DNA from: Anaerolineaceae bacterium
GTDB taxonomy: Bacteria; Chloroflexota; Anaerolineae; Anaerolineales; Anaerolineaceae
NCBI GenBank assembly: GCA_021107195.1
Contig: JAIOTF010000038.1
Span: 1 to 12,792, forward strand
Reading direction: 5' to 3'
Length of the DNA: 12,792 bases
Made by a program: the position numbers and the translations under genes. Shown here one piece after another: positions 1 to 6,580 of this stretch (position 1 is the stretch's first letter; the number at the start of each line of letters is the position of its first letter). The notes under the pieces are model-generated. The model did not search any database, was not told the DNA's origin, and worked only from the letters and a program-made list of their open reading frames with translations.

Positions 1-6
1 GTCCAT
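1..6 (-). CDS. First two codons of the next operon gene (partial, runs off the window)
   Basis: After the ecfT stop codon the minus strand reads AAGGAG (13-18), a 6-nt spacer, then ATG GAC (6 to 1). This is a well-placed ribosome binding site and start, so a fourth gene of the rpiR-ecf operon begins here; only Met-Asp is visible. No S component is encoded elsewhere in the window, so an S component or a substrate-processing enzyme is a reasonable guess, but the sequence cannot decide. Confidence 0.6.
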
Positions 7-21
7 TTTGATCTCCTTGGT

Positions 22-804
22 TTAAAAGCGGGTCAAACCGGCGATCTTGCCATATCCCAGGATGGCGAATACAACCGAAGTCACCGTGAACAATATCGCA
101 AAAGCCAGAATAAAATAATCCGCCTTGCGCATCTCCAGGTTCAAATAGAAAGTACGCTCATCCCGGGCGCCAAACCCTTTCGACTCAAGCGCCATGGCAA
201 AAATATTGGTGTTGCGGATCGTTGAGAGAAATACCGGCACGAGGAGGGGTAGGAATTTACGCACTTTTTCTACAAGATTCCCGGTATCGAGATCAAGGCC
301 GCGGCTGCGCTGCGCCTGGCTGATCGTCATTGTGCTGGACGCAATGGTCGGCACCAGACGAAGTGCGGTGGAAATAGCAAACCCCACCCGGTAAGGCATT
401 CCCAGGCGGATCATACCGATGACGAGTTCTTCATTTCTGGTTGTGCTGATCAGGATCATACCGGTGGAAATCATAAAAACCATTAAAAAGGTACGGGCAA
501 CGCTGTAGAGGAAAGACTCCACTTCAAAAACCCAAAACAGAGGAGTAACACCCTGTGAAAAGAAATTCCACAGGATCATGCTGGAGACCGTCAAAACGAT
601 TAAAATATACCGGATACGTCGAAGATTGCTGAATGATCTTGCCACAAAAAGCTGCAAAAAGATTAAAGCACCGACCGGCAGCAGCCACAGCGGGTCTTCA
701 AACAACAAAATAGCAACAAACGTCATCAGAAAAACCAGTATCTTGGTTCGCGGGTCCAAGCGGTGAATAAATGAGTTGTTATCCAGATAAAGCTCTGCAT
801 CCAT
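22..804 (-). CDS. ecfT: Energy-coupling factor transporter transmembrane subunit EcfT (CbiQ family)
   Basis: EcfT is the membrane scaffold of ECF importers; it couples the two ATPase domains to a substrate-specific S component. The 260 residues start with the family-typical segment around HRLDPRTK (14-21). Hydrophobic helices follow at about 22-55, 66-82, 88-120 and 140-160, with a last one near 230-250. The two cytoplasmic coupling motifs of the family (X-R-G) are visible: SRG at 167-169 in the AQRSRGLD context, and SKG at 208-210 in ALESKGFG. The second carries Lys where Arg is usual. The ATG shares one base with the stop of the upstream ATPase gene (TGATG), and AAGGAG lies at 815-820, so translational coupling is likely. 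The transported substrate cannot be read from this subunit. Confidence 0.93.
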   Translation of the reverse strand: MDAELYLDNNSFIHRLDPRTKILVFLMTFVAILLFEDPLWLLPVGALIFLQLFVARSFSNLRRIRYILIVLTVSSMILWNFFSQGVTPLFWVFEVESFLYSVARTFLMVFMISTGMILISTTRNEELVIGMIRLGMPYRVGFAISTALRLVPTIASSTMTISQAQRSRGLDLDTGNLVEKVRKFLPLLVPVFLSTIRNTNIFAMALESKGFGARDERTFYLNLEMRKADYFILAFAILFTVTSVVFAILGYGKIAGLTRF

Positions 805-2504
805 CAGTCCTGCGCTCCTTCGATATAGTTAGACATTTCTTCAGGGGTCAAAAAGGTGCATCCAAGCTGATTACTGAATTCCACAAAATGCGGAGGTCGC
901 AAGGAAGCAGCAGCAAGTTGTTCACCATGTGAAAAGACTTCGCGTGTGGAACCCTCCAAAATGATTTTACCCTCTTTCATCACAAAAACCCGGTGGGCAT
1001 ATTCTGCTACTACCCACATGTGGTGGGTAACAAAAATGATCGTGCTGCCATTTTTATTAAGACGGCGAACCATATCCATCATACTGCGCTGCTCGGCATA
1101 ATCCAAACCGGTGGTGGGCTCATCCAGGATCAGCACATCTGGCTTGGCGGCCAGCACCGAGGCGACCGCCACGCGCTGCCTGCCGCTCTTGGTGAGAGCA
1201 AACGGGTCTTCTTCCTCAAAACCGACCAGGTCAACAGCTTCCAGGGCTTCCGTTACCCGCTGCTTGACTTCCTCTTCCGATAGTTTGCGTAAGCGCAGGC
1301 TGAACGCCACCTCATCAAACACAGTTTCTGAGAATATCTGGTGATCCGGATTCTGGAAAACGTATCCTACACGCTGACCAAGTTTGAAAACACCCTGATC
1401 GATGGTAGGCAATCCATCCACCGTCACCTCACCGCTGGTGGGCATGAGCAAACCATTGAAATGCTTGGCCAATGTCGTCTTGCCGCTGCCGTTTTGACCA
1501 ACGATGGCAACCATATCGCCCTCAAAGATGTTGAGGATGATACCATTAAGCGCATGTACTTCCGGTGAATAAGAAAACTCGAGATTTCGGCACTGGATAA
1601 GCGGCTTGTCAAGTTTCGCCAGTGCAGCCTTCTCTTCTGACACCTTCGCCTGATAAGCAGTTTCAGTGATCTTCCAGCCGTTTGACTGAAAAACCTTAAC
1701 CCCTTCTTCAGGCGTCAGAGGCAAGTCGGAAACGCCCATTTGCTTAAAGAATCTAGGAATTCCCAGAGGCATCACTCCCAGCTCTTCCATCAAACCAACC
1801 TGGCTTAACATTTCGCGCGTTGGACCGATTTTGATCAGTTTCCCATCTTTGATGAAGGCAATACGGTCAGCGAAGAGCGCTTCTTCCGTTTCATGCTCGA
1901 AGACCATCAAAGTCAAATCATCACGTTTACAAAGGCGATGCGTGATCTCAAACACGGCCATTTTGCTGATCGGGTCGAGGTCGGTGGTCGGCTCGTCCAT
2001 CACCAGTACGGTTGGTTTCAGGGCCAAAACAGAAGCAATCGCCAATTTCTGTTTTTGACCGCCAGAAAGGGTGGACGGCGGCCGGTGACGGACAGCATTC
2101 AGCCCGACATAATCCAAATTTTCGTTGATCCGGCGGCCGATTTCCTCACGATCGACTGCAAAATTTTCAGGCCCAAAAGCAACTTCCAATTCAACATTGG
2201 TTGAGAAAAGCTGCGCTTCAAAGTCCTGAAAGACCATACCAACGATTTCAGCCATTTGGGCAACGGTATTTTCCCGTGTATTGCGCCCCATGACAGATAC
2301 CTCGCCTTTATATTTTCCTTTATAGAAATGCGGGATCAACCCATTAATCGTAGCTGCCAGGGTACTCTTTCCGGCTTCACTGGGTCCCATGATGACCAGA
2401 AATTCACCGCTCGGCATCTCCAGATTGATTCCATCGAGGGCATATTTATCTTGACCACGATAACGGTACTGAAGGTCCTTTATTGAAACAATCGACTCCG
2501 TCAT
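804..2504 (-). CDS. Fused two-domain ECF transporter ATPase (EcfA1-EcfA2 type, YkoD-like)
   Basis: This 566-residue protein holds both ABC ATPases of an ECF importer in one chain. Domain 1 has Walker A GPSEAGKST (40-48), Q-loop FQDFEAQLFS (92-101), signature LSGGQ (146-150), Walker B VLVMDEP (166-172) and the switch His204. After a linker (about 235-300), domain 2 has Walker A GQNGSGKTT (336-344), Q-loop FQNPDHQIFS (383-392), Walker B VLILDEP (457-463) and His494. Its signature is LTKSGRQ (437-443), in place of an LSGGQ or LSKGxRQ form, so the two ATP sites are probably unequal. The start is ATG with AGGAGG four bases upstream (2509-2514). The gene follows rpiR by 23 nt and overlaps ecfT by one base, giving an rpiR-ecfA-ecfT transcript. 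One fused gene in place of separate ecfA1 and ecfA2 is known from YkoD-like systems. Confidence 0.93.
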   Translation of the reverse strand: MTESIVSIKDLQYRYRGQDKYALDGINLEMPSGEFLVIMGPSEAGKSTLAATINGLIPHFYKGKYKGEVSVMGRNTRENTVAQMAEIVGMVFQDFEAQLFSTNVELEVAFGPENFAVDREEIGRRINENLDYVGLNAVRHRPPSTLSGGQKQKLAIASVLALKPTVLVMDEPTTDLDPISKMAVFEITHRLCKRDDLTLMVFEHETEEALFADRIAFIKDGKLIKIGPTREMLSQVGLMEELGVMPLGIPRFFKQMGVSDLPLTPEEGVKVFQSNGWKITETAYQAKVSEEKAALAKLDKPLIQCRNLEFSYSPEVHALNGIILNIFEGDMVAIVGQNGSGKTTLAKHFNGLLMPTSGEVTVDGLPTIDQGVFKLGQRVGYVFQNPDHQIFSETVFDEVAFSLRLRKLSEEEVKQRVTEALEAVDLVGFEEEDPFALTKSGRQRVAVASVLAAKPDVLILDEPTTGLDYAEQRSMMDMVRRLNKNGSTIIFVTHHMWVVAEYAHRVFVMKEGKIILEGSTREVFSHGEQLAAASLRPPHFVEFSNQLGCTFLTPEEMSNYIEGAQD

Positions 2505-2527
2505 TTATCCTCCTGAATAATTTCTTT

Positions 2528-3409
2528 TCAGGCTTCACCCGCCTGAAATGGGGTTTTTCGCATCAGGGCGCTCCAAATAATCCGTTCATTTTCTATTGCT
2601 TGGTCCATGGAACTCATCGCCAGGCAGATATACAAAGCGTGGATCAGTGCGTATTGCGCGATCCGCGATGATATGGTTTCCGGCATACTTTCCTGTGATA
2701 CGGAGAGCAGCACCACATCGGAGATGGAAGCAAGCGGCGAAAGGGCATTGCCGGTAATGCAAAGCACCGGCACACCAGCATGTTTTGCTTCGGCTGCTGT
2801 GCGGTACGGGTCATCCGATTCGCCTGTCTGTGAAATGACAACCACCAGGTCCTGCGGGGTCAGCAATGCGACCTGCATCACCTGTAAATACGAATCCGTC
2901 TGGACCTGACAAGTCAGCCCCAGACGGAGAAGGCGATTATACATTTCATGAGCCATTGGCCCCGATGTGCCGACCCCGGTAATCAAAATCGAGCGGGCCT
3001 GCGACAAAAGCTGGAGAGCTTCTTGAAAAGCTTTTTCAGCAAAGATGGACAGGGTATCATCAAGTGCCTGCTTGCTGCCCAGCAGCACTTTCCGGGCAAG
3101 CGTTCCTGGAGAATCTTCTTCGGAAATCCCGTTGTGGATCAACTGCGGCGAATGCGGCAAAGACTGAACGAGGGCGATCTTGAATTCAAGCCAACCTTTA
3201 TAACCCAACGAACGGCAAAACCGCACCGCAGTGGCATCGCTCACCCCGCTTTGTCGAGCAATTTCCGCCAGGGTCATACGGATGACCTTTCCGGAATTTT
3301 CCAGTACATATTGACCAACCTTATTTTCTGCCGGCGACAAAGATAGCAATAGGCTGCGTAATCTTGCAAATGTGTCTCCGCCCAGGCCAGCATTTTGCTG
3401 TTGATCCAT
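2528..3409 (-). CDS. RpiR-family transcriptional regulator (HTH plus SIS phosphosugar-binding domain)
   Basis: At 293 residues this is the usual RpiR size. The N-terminal HTH_6 domain (about 13-85) includes the helix-turn-helix TLAEIARQSGVSDATAVRFC (46-65). The C-terminal SIS domain (about 125-260) shows the fold's sugar-phosphate loops: ILITGVGTSG (141-150), VVISQTGESDD (190-200) and SSRIAQ (248-253). RpiR proteins bind palindromic operators as dimers or tetramers and respond to phosphosugars; most are repressors and some activate. The ATG has AAAGGA nine bases upstream (3419-3424). It is the first gene of the ECF operon, and its promoter holds two perfect palindromes, so it probably controls itself and the ecf genes. 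The effector is not deducible; a SIS ligand suggests that the imported compound is linked to a sugar phosphate, for example a nucleoside or ribose-derived metabolite. Confidence 0.93.
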   Translation of the reverse strand: MDQQQNAGLGGDTFARLRSLLLSLSPAENKVGQYVLENSGKVIRMTLAEIARQSGVSDATAVRFCRSLGYKGWLEFKIALVQSLPHSPQLIHNGISEEDSPGTLARKVLLGSKQALDDTLSIFAEKAFQEALQLLSQARSILITGVGTSGPMAHEMYNRLLRLGLTCQVQTDSYLQVMQVALLTPQDLVVVISQTGESDDPYRTAAEAKHAGVPVLCITGNALSPLASISDVVLLSVSQESMPETISSRIAQYALIHALYICLAMSSMDQAIENERIIWSALMRKTPFQAGEA

Positions 3410-3469
3410 AGAGATTCATCCTTTGGAAAGGCCAGATAAATAATAAATAACTAAAATATGTTGGGGAAA

Positions 3470-3484
3470 TGTAGTAAAACTACA
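3470..3484. promoter_or_regulatory. Palindromic operator candidate just after the predicted transcription start
   Basis: TGTAGTAAAACTACA has perfect 6-bp arms (TGTAGT/ACTACA) around an AAA centre. It resembles the general TGTA(A/G)T-N3-A(T/C)TACA form I recall for RpiR-family HexR sites. It lies immediately downstream of the predicted start of transcription, a typical repressor position. Its arms differ from those of the palindrome at 3499-3510, so the two may bind one protein with different affinity, or two proteins. Confidence 0.7.
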
Positions 3485-3492
3485 ACAAATCT

Positions 3493-3521
3493 ATTTTAGT
3501 GAAATTTCACAACAAAGTCAA
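3493..3521 (-). promoter_or_regulatory. Promoter of the rpiR-ecf operon (sigma70-type)
   Basis: Read on the minus strand, the -35 box is TTGACT (3516-3521), the spacer is exactly 17 nt and the -10 box is TAAAAT (3493-3498). Transcription should start near 3486, leaving a leader of about 75 nt before the rpiR ATG. It is the only convincing promoter upstream of rpiR, ecfA and ecfT. Confidence 0.8.
3499..3510. promoter_or_regulatory. Palindromic operator candidate in the -10/-35 spacer
   Basis: GTGAAATTTCAC is a perfect 12-bp palindrome that fills the downstream part of the promoter spacer and abuts the -10 box. A protein bound here would exclude RNA polymerase. It probably binds RpiR because it is beside the regulator's own gene; this is inferred from position and symmetry. 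Confidence 0.65.
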
Positions 3522-3574
3522 GTGGTAATTTGAAGCAAAACTGTCATTTCCCCCTGAACGAACTACGATTCAAG

Positions 3575-3659
3575 CCGTGCCCTTCGACAAGCTCAGGGCA
3601 CGGGCGGGGAATAGCCCCCGCTTCGGCTTACTCTTCGGGCACAATATCGACAAGCTCAG
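3575..3659. repeat. Non-coding hairpin and 13-mer repeat cluster between the aldolase gene and the rpiR promoter
   Basis: The 285-bp gap at 3410-3694 has no credible gene. Besides the rpiR promoter it holds a perfect 9-bp stem, CCGTGCCCT (3575-3583) with AGGGCACGG (3595-3603) around an 11-nt loop; a second stem, GCGGGG (3604-3609) with CCCCGC (3616-3621); and two copies of TCGACAAGCTCAG (3584-3596 and 3647-3659, 63 bp apart). The core CCCTTCGACAAGCTCAGGG is a motif I recall as dispersed in intergenic DNA of various bacterial genomes, so this is likely a REP-like element. Neither stem has a following U-tract, but together they may slow or stop transcription from the aldolase gene. Confidence 0.65.
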
Positions 3660-3694
3660 CTGCGCTACGACCCGCAATAACAAAATATCTGACC

Positions 3695-4336
3695 CTACAA
3701 ATTTCCACCGGTATTGAGTTTTTCCATCGCCGGTATCATCTCATCATCCGAAAGAATGGCAGGCTCGCCAATGCATTTCGCCTGGTAATACAACCTGCTC
3801 ACCAGCTCAAGCTCTTCGGCAACGGCAAATGCGGCAGCAATATTGACCCCCAAAGTGACCAAACCATGATTGGCCATCAGGCAGGCATTGTAATTGCCAA
3901 TGGTGTTGAGGATGTTCTCGGAAAGTTCCTTGCTGCCATATGTGGCATAAGGTGCCACGGGTACCTTGTTGCCTGCCAGCCCAACCAGATAATGGACTGC
4001 GGGAAGTTCCCAATTGAGGCAGGCAATGGTCGTCGCATAAACCTGGTGCGTATGTACAACAGCGTTGATGTCGGGGCGATGTTTGAACAAACCGAGATGA
4101 AAACTGATCTCACTGGAGGGCTTAAGCCTGCCTTCCACCTTCTGACCATCCATGTCCACCACCACCACATCTTCCGGTTTCATGGCGAAATAATCTACCC
4201 CGCTGGGTTTGATCGCAACCAGGCCTTCAGCACGATTCATGATGCTGAGGTTTCCACCGGTGCCTGTGGTGAGCTGTGCCCGGATCAATTTTTGGCCGTA
4301 CTCTACGATCGCTTTTCTCTCTTTTTCTAAACGCAT
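3695..4336 (-). CDS. fucA: Class II aldolase, L-fuculose-phosphate aldolase type
   Basis: This 213-residue protein matches the family length. Visible features are the phosphate-binding loop TGTGGNLS (24-31), the catalytic Glu76 in KPSSEISFH, and the zinc ligands His95 and His97 (VVHTHQVYAT) and His157 (ANHGLVTLG). Such enzymes cleave a 1-phosphoketose (fuculose, rhamnulose or 5-deoxyribulose 1-phosphate) into dihydroxyacetone phosphate and an aldehyde in the cytosol; related members are epimerases or dehydratases, so the exact substrate is open. I use the ATG at 4336 because GGAG lies six bases upstream (4343-4346 region). An in-frame TTG at 4348 would place that ribosome binding site inside the gene. 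It is separated from opp by a terminator and has its own -10 box. No kinase or isomerase of a fucose pathway is nearby. Confidence 0.88.
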   Translation of the reverse strand: MRLEKERKAIVEYGQKLIRAQLTTGTGGNLSIMNRAEGLVAIKPSGVDYFAMKPEDVVVVDMDGQKVEGRLKPSSEISFHLGLFKHRPDINAVVHTHQVYATTIACLNWELPAVHYLVGLAGNKVPVAPYATYGSKELSENILNTIGNYNACLMANHGLVTLGVNIAAAFAVAEELELVSRLYYQAKCIGEPAILSDDEMIPAMEKLNTGGNL

Positions 4337-4417
4337 GGGTTTCTCCAAAATTTAAGAATAGTTGATAAACACAACCAGCAAGCGGAAATAATGCTGATTG
4401 TCTGTTTGCCACTCATG

Positions 4418-4423
4418 ATTATA
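4418..4423 (-). promoter_or_regulatory. Consensus -10 box upstream of the aldolase gene
   Basis: A perfect TATAAT lies between the opp terminator and the aldolase gene, predicting a leader of about 60-75 nt. At a 17-nt spacing the -35 position reads TTTATA, which is weak and overlaps the end of the terminator. An activator or low basal expression is therefore possible. Confidence 0.5.
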
Positions 4424-4443
4424 CCCGGTGAGATGCAATGTAT

Positions 4444-4479
4444 AAAAACCCGCCGGAAACTTTTCACAGCTTCCGGCGG
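4444..4479 (-). terminator. Intrinsic terminator of the opp operon
   Basis: On the minus strand, 24 nt after the oppF stop, CCGCCGGAAGCT (4479-4468) pairs with AGTTTCCGGCGG (4461-4450) as a 12-bp stem with one G-U pair and the 6-nt loop GTGAAA, followed by GTTTTT. This is a textbook Rho-independent terminator and separates the opp operon from the aldolase gene. Confidence 0.92.
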
Positions 4480-4503
4480 TCTATCCGTTATAAACAAAAC
4501 AGT

Positions 4504-5511
4504 CTATTTGAATTGTTCGGCAAAGTGGCAGGCCACCAGGTGCTCAGGCTCCAGCTCTCGCAGGACAGGCTCTTCCTGGGCACAGATGTCCTTGGCAAAA
4601 GGACAGCGTGGGTGGAAGCGGCAGCCAGACGGCGGATTGAGAGGGCTGGGCACATCGCCTTCGAGAATGATGCGTTCACGGCGGGTGCGCGGGTCGGGGA
4701 TAGGAATAGCCGACATCAGGGCCTGGGTATAGGGATGCAAAGGCTTGCGGAACAAGGCTTCGCGGGAAGTCATTTCGACGATCTTGCCGAGATACATAAC
4801 CGCCACCCGGTCGGAAATATGCTCAACCACGGCCAGGTTATGCGCCACGAACAGATAGGTGAGGCCCATCTGGCGCTGCAAGTCACGCAGAATATTCAAG
4901 ACCTGCGCCTGAATGGAAACATCCAGGGCCGAAACCGGCTCGTCCAGGACAATGAACTTGGGATTTAGCACCAGTGCCCGGGCAATACCGATGCGCTGGC
5001 GCTGGCCGCCCGAAAACTCGTGAGGGTAGCGCATGGCATGGTAATCTTCCATGCCCACTTTTTCAAGCACGCTCATCACCATCTCAAACCGTTCCTGGTT
5101 GGTGCCGATGCCGTGAATGCGCAAGCCTTCGGCGATCGATTCACCAATCGGCAGGCGTGGATCCAAAGAGGCATACGGGTCCTGGAAAACGATCTGCATG
5201 TTGCGCCGCATCTGACGGGAGATAATACTACCCTCAGAAGAAAAGACGGGCTGGCCGTCAAACTTGACACTGCCGGAGGTATGCGGCACCAGTCCCAGCA
5301 TGGTGTGGGCAATGGTCGATTTTCCACAGCCGGATTCGCCCACCAGGCCGAGGGTCTCTCCCCTATTGATAACAAAGCTGACATCATCGACAGCCTGCAC
5401 CTGAGCGATCACCCGGCGAAGAACACCGCCGCGCACCGGATAATATTTGACCAAATTCTTTACTTCAACAAGGGCTTTGGTTGAGCTTTTATCTTTTGTT
5501 GTCTCTGACAT
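4504..5511 (-). CDS. oppF: Peptide-type ABC importer ATP-binding protein OppF/DppF
   Basis: A 335-residue ATPase of the oligopeptide/dipeptide/nickel importer family. It shows Walker A GESGCGKST (58-66), Q-loop FQDPYASLDP (109-118), signature FSGGQRQR (166-173), Walker B FIVLDEP (186-192) and switch His224. The C-terminal oligo_HPY region includes KPLHPYTQALMSAIP (256-270). Four cysteines (297, 303, 310, 328) are spaced C-x5-C-x6-C-x17-C, as in family members reported to hold an iron-sulfur cluster. It pairs with OppD to drive transport. It is the last gene of the operon: its ATG (SD GAGGT, spacer about 7) lies five bases after the oppD stop, and a strong terminator follows. Peptide versus other substrates cannot be settled from the ATPase. 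Confidence 0.95.
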   Translation of the reverse strand: MSETTKDKSSTKALVEVKNLVKYYPVRGGVLRRVIAQVQAVDDVSFVINRGETLGLVGESGCGKSTIAHTMLGLVPHTSGSVKFDGQPVFSSEGSIISRQMRRNMQIVFQDPYASLDPRLPIGESIAEGLRIHGIGTNQERFEMVMSVLEKVGMEDYHAMRYPHEFSGGQRQRIGIARALVLNPKFIVLDEPVSALDVSIQAQVLNILRDLQRQMGLTYLFVAHNLAVVEHISDRVAVMYLGKIVEMTSREALFRKPLHPYTQALMSAIPIPDPRTRRERIILEGDVPSPLNPPSGCRFHPRCPFAKDICAQEEPVLRELEPEHLVACHFAEQFK

Positions 5512-5516
5512 GATCT

Positions 5517-6557
5517 CTACCTCGCCTCCTGAACGGGTGTGCTCAGCGGGGCTGGCTGACCGTTATGATCCTGATATAACCAACAGCGCACCTGATGGGA
5601 ATCGCCCACCGCAATCAAATCCGGTTCCACCTCGGTGCAAACCTGCAAACCATATTTTTCACGCGCCAGACAGCGCGAAGCGAAACGGCAGCCAGGCGGC
5701 AAATTCACCAGATTTGGCACATTGCCCGGGATGGTATCCAATTCTTCCGTGAGCTGTCCCAGAACGGGCACAGAAGCGATCAAACCCTGGGTATAAGGAT
5801 GGTAAGGTTCAGCAAAAACAGCCTCCACATCAGCCTGTTCCACAATGCGGCCGGCATACATGACCGCCACCCGGTCGGCCATCTCGGCGATTACACCCAG
5901 GTCGTGGGTGATGAGAATGACCGCAGTGTTGACCTGCTTGCGCAGGTGGCGCAGCAGATCCAGGATCTGAGCCTGAATGGTCACATCCAGAGCTGTGGTC
6001 GGCTCATCCGCGATCAACAACTTGGGATTGAGCGCCAGAGCCATAGCGATCATTACACGCTGCGCCTGACCGCCAGACATTTCATGTGGATAGGCTTTGG
6101 CTTTTCGTTCCGCGTCGGGAATGCCAACCAGTTGCAACAAGTCAACAGCTTTTGCCCAGGCTTCTTTCTTGTCCATCTTGCTATGGATCTGAAAGACTTC
6201 AACGATTTGATCACCTATACGAAAAACCGGGTTGAGGCTGGTCTGTGGCTGTTGGAAAATCATCGAGATGCGCTCTCCGCGCACTTCCACCATTTCATGT
6301 TTATCAAAGGTCATTAAATCACGGCCTTCAAAGAAGACCTCGCCTTCCTCAATCTTGCCCGGTGAAGACACCAGACGCAGGATCGACAAAGAGGTTACAC
6401 TTTTACCACAGCCTGATTCCCCCACCAATCCGAGCACTTCCCCTTCATTTACATAAAAATCAACACCATCCACCGCTTTAACAACCCCATCCTCCGTATA
6501 AAAATACGTTTTAAGGTTCTTCACATCCAGCAGAGGTGCATTGTTCGATTCTGTCAC
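5517..6557 (-). CDS. oppD: Peptide-type ABC importer ATP-binding protein OppD/DppD
   Basis: Partner ATPase of OppF, 346 residues. It shows Walker A GESGCGKS (46-53), Q-loop FQQPQTSLNP (101-110), signature MSGGQAQR (160-167), Walker B LLIADEPTTALD (180-191), switch His218 and oligo_HPY segment EPYHPYTQGLIASVP (250-264). Cysteines 290, 296, 307 and 325 form a four-Cys cluster like that of OppF. I use the GTG at 6557: AGGAG (6566-6570) is eight bases upstream. The in-frame TTG at 6584 would overlap the oppC stop but would put this SD inside the gene, so the nine extra residues are probably untranslated. The gene sits between oppC and oppF with no room for another promoter. Confidence 0.94.
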   Translation of the reverse strand: MTESNNAPLLDVKNLKTYFYTEDGVVKAVDGVDFYVNEGEVLGLVGESGCGKSVTSLSILRLVSSPGKIEEGEVFFEGRDLMTFDKHEMVEVRGERISMIFQQPQTSLNPVFRIGDQIVEVFQIHSKMDKKEAWAKAVDLLQLVGIPDAERKAKAYPHEMSGGQAQRVMIAMALALNPKLLIADEPTTALDVTIQAQILDLLRHLRKQVNTAVILITHDLGVIAEMADRVAVMYAGRIVEQADVEAVFAEPYHPYTQGLIASVPVLGQLTEELDTIPGNVPNLVNLPPGCRFASRCLAREKYGLQVCTEVEPDLIAVGDSHQVRCWLYQDHNGQPAPLSTPVQEAR

Positions 6558-6580
6558 GATAATCTCTCCTCTATGCCCGT

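Noticed and set aside
3530..4330. 266-codon open frame on the plus strand
   Set aside because: It is antisense to the conserved aldolase gene, has no recognisable family motifs, and its first part runs through the intergenic hairpins.
4337..4348. Upstream TTG start for the aldolase gene
   Set aside because: It would place the GGAG ribosome binding site inside the coding region; the ATG at 4336 has this site at the right distance.
5595..6317. 240-codon open frame on the plus strand
   Set aside because: It is antisense to oppD and its translation has no coherent domain.
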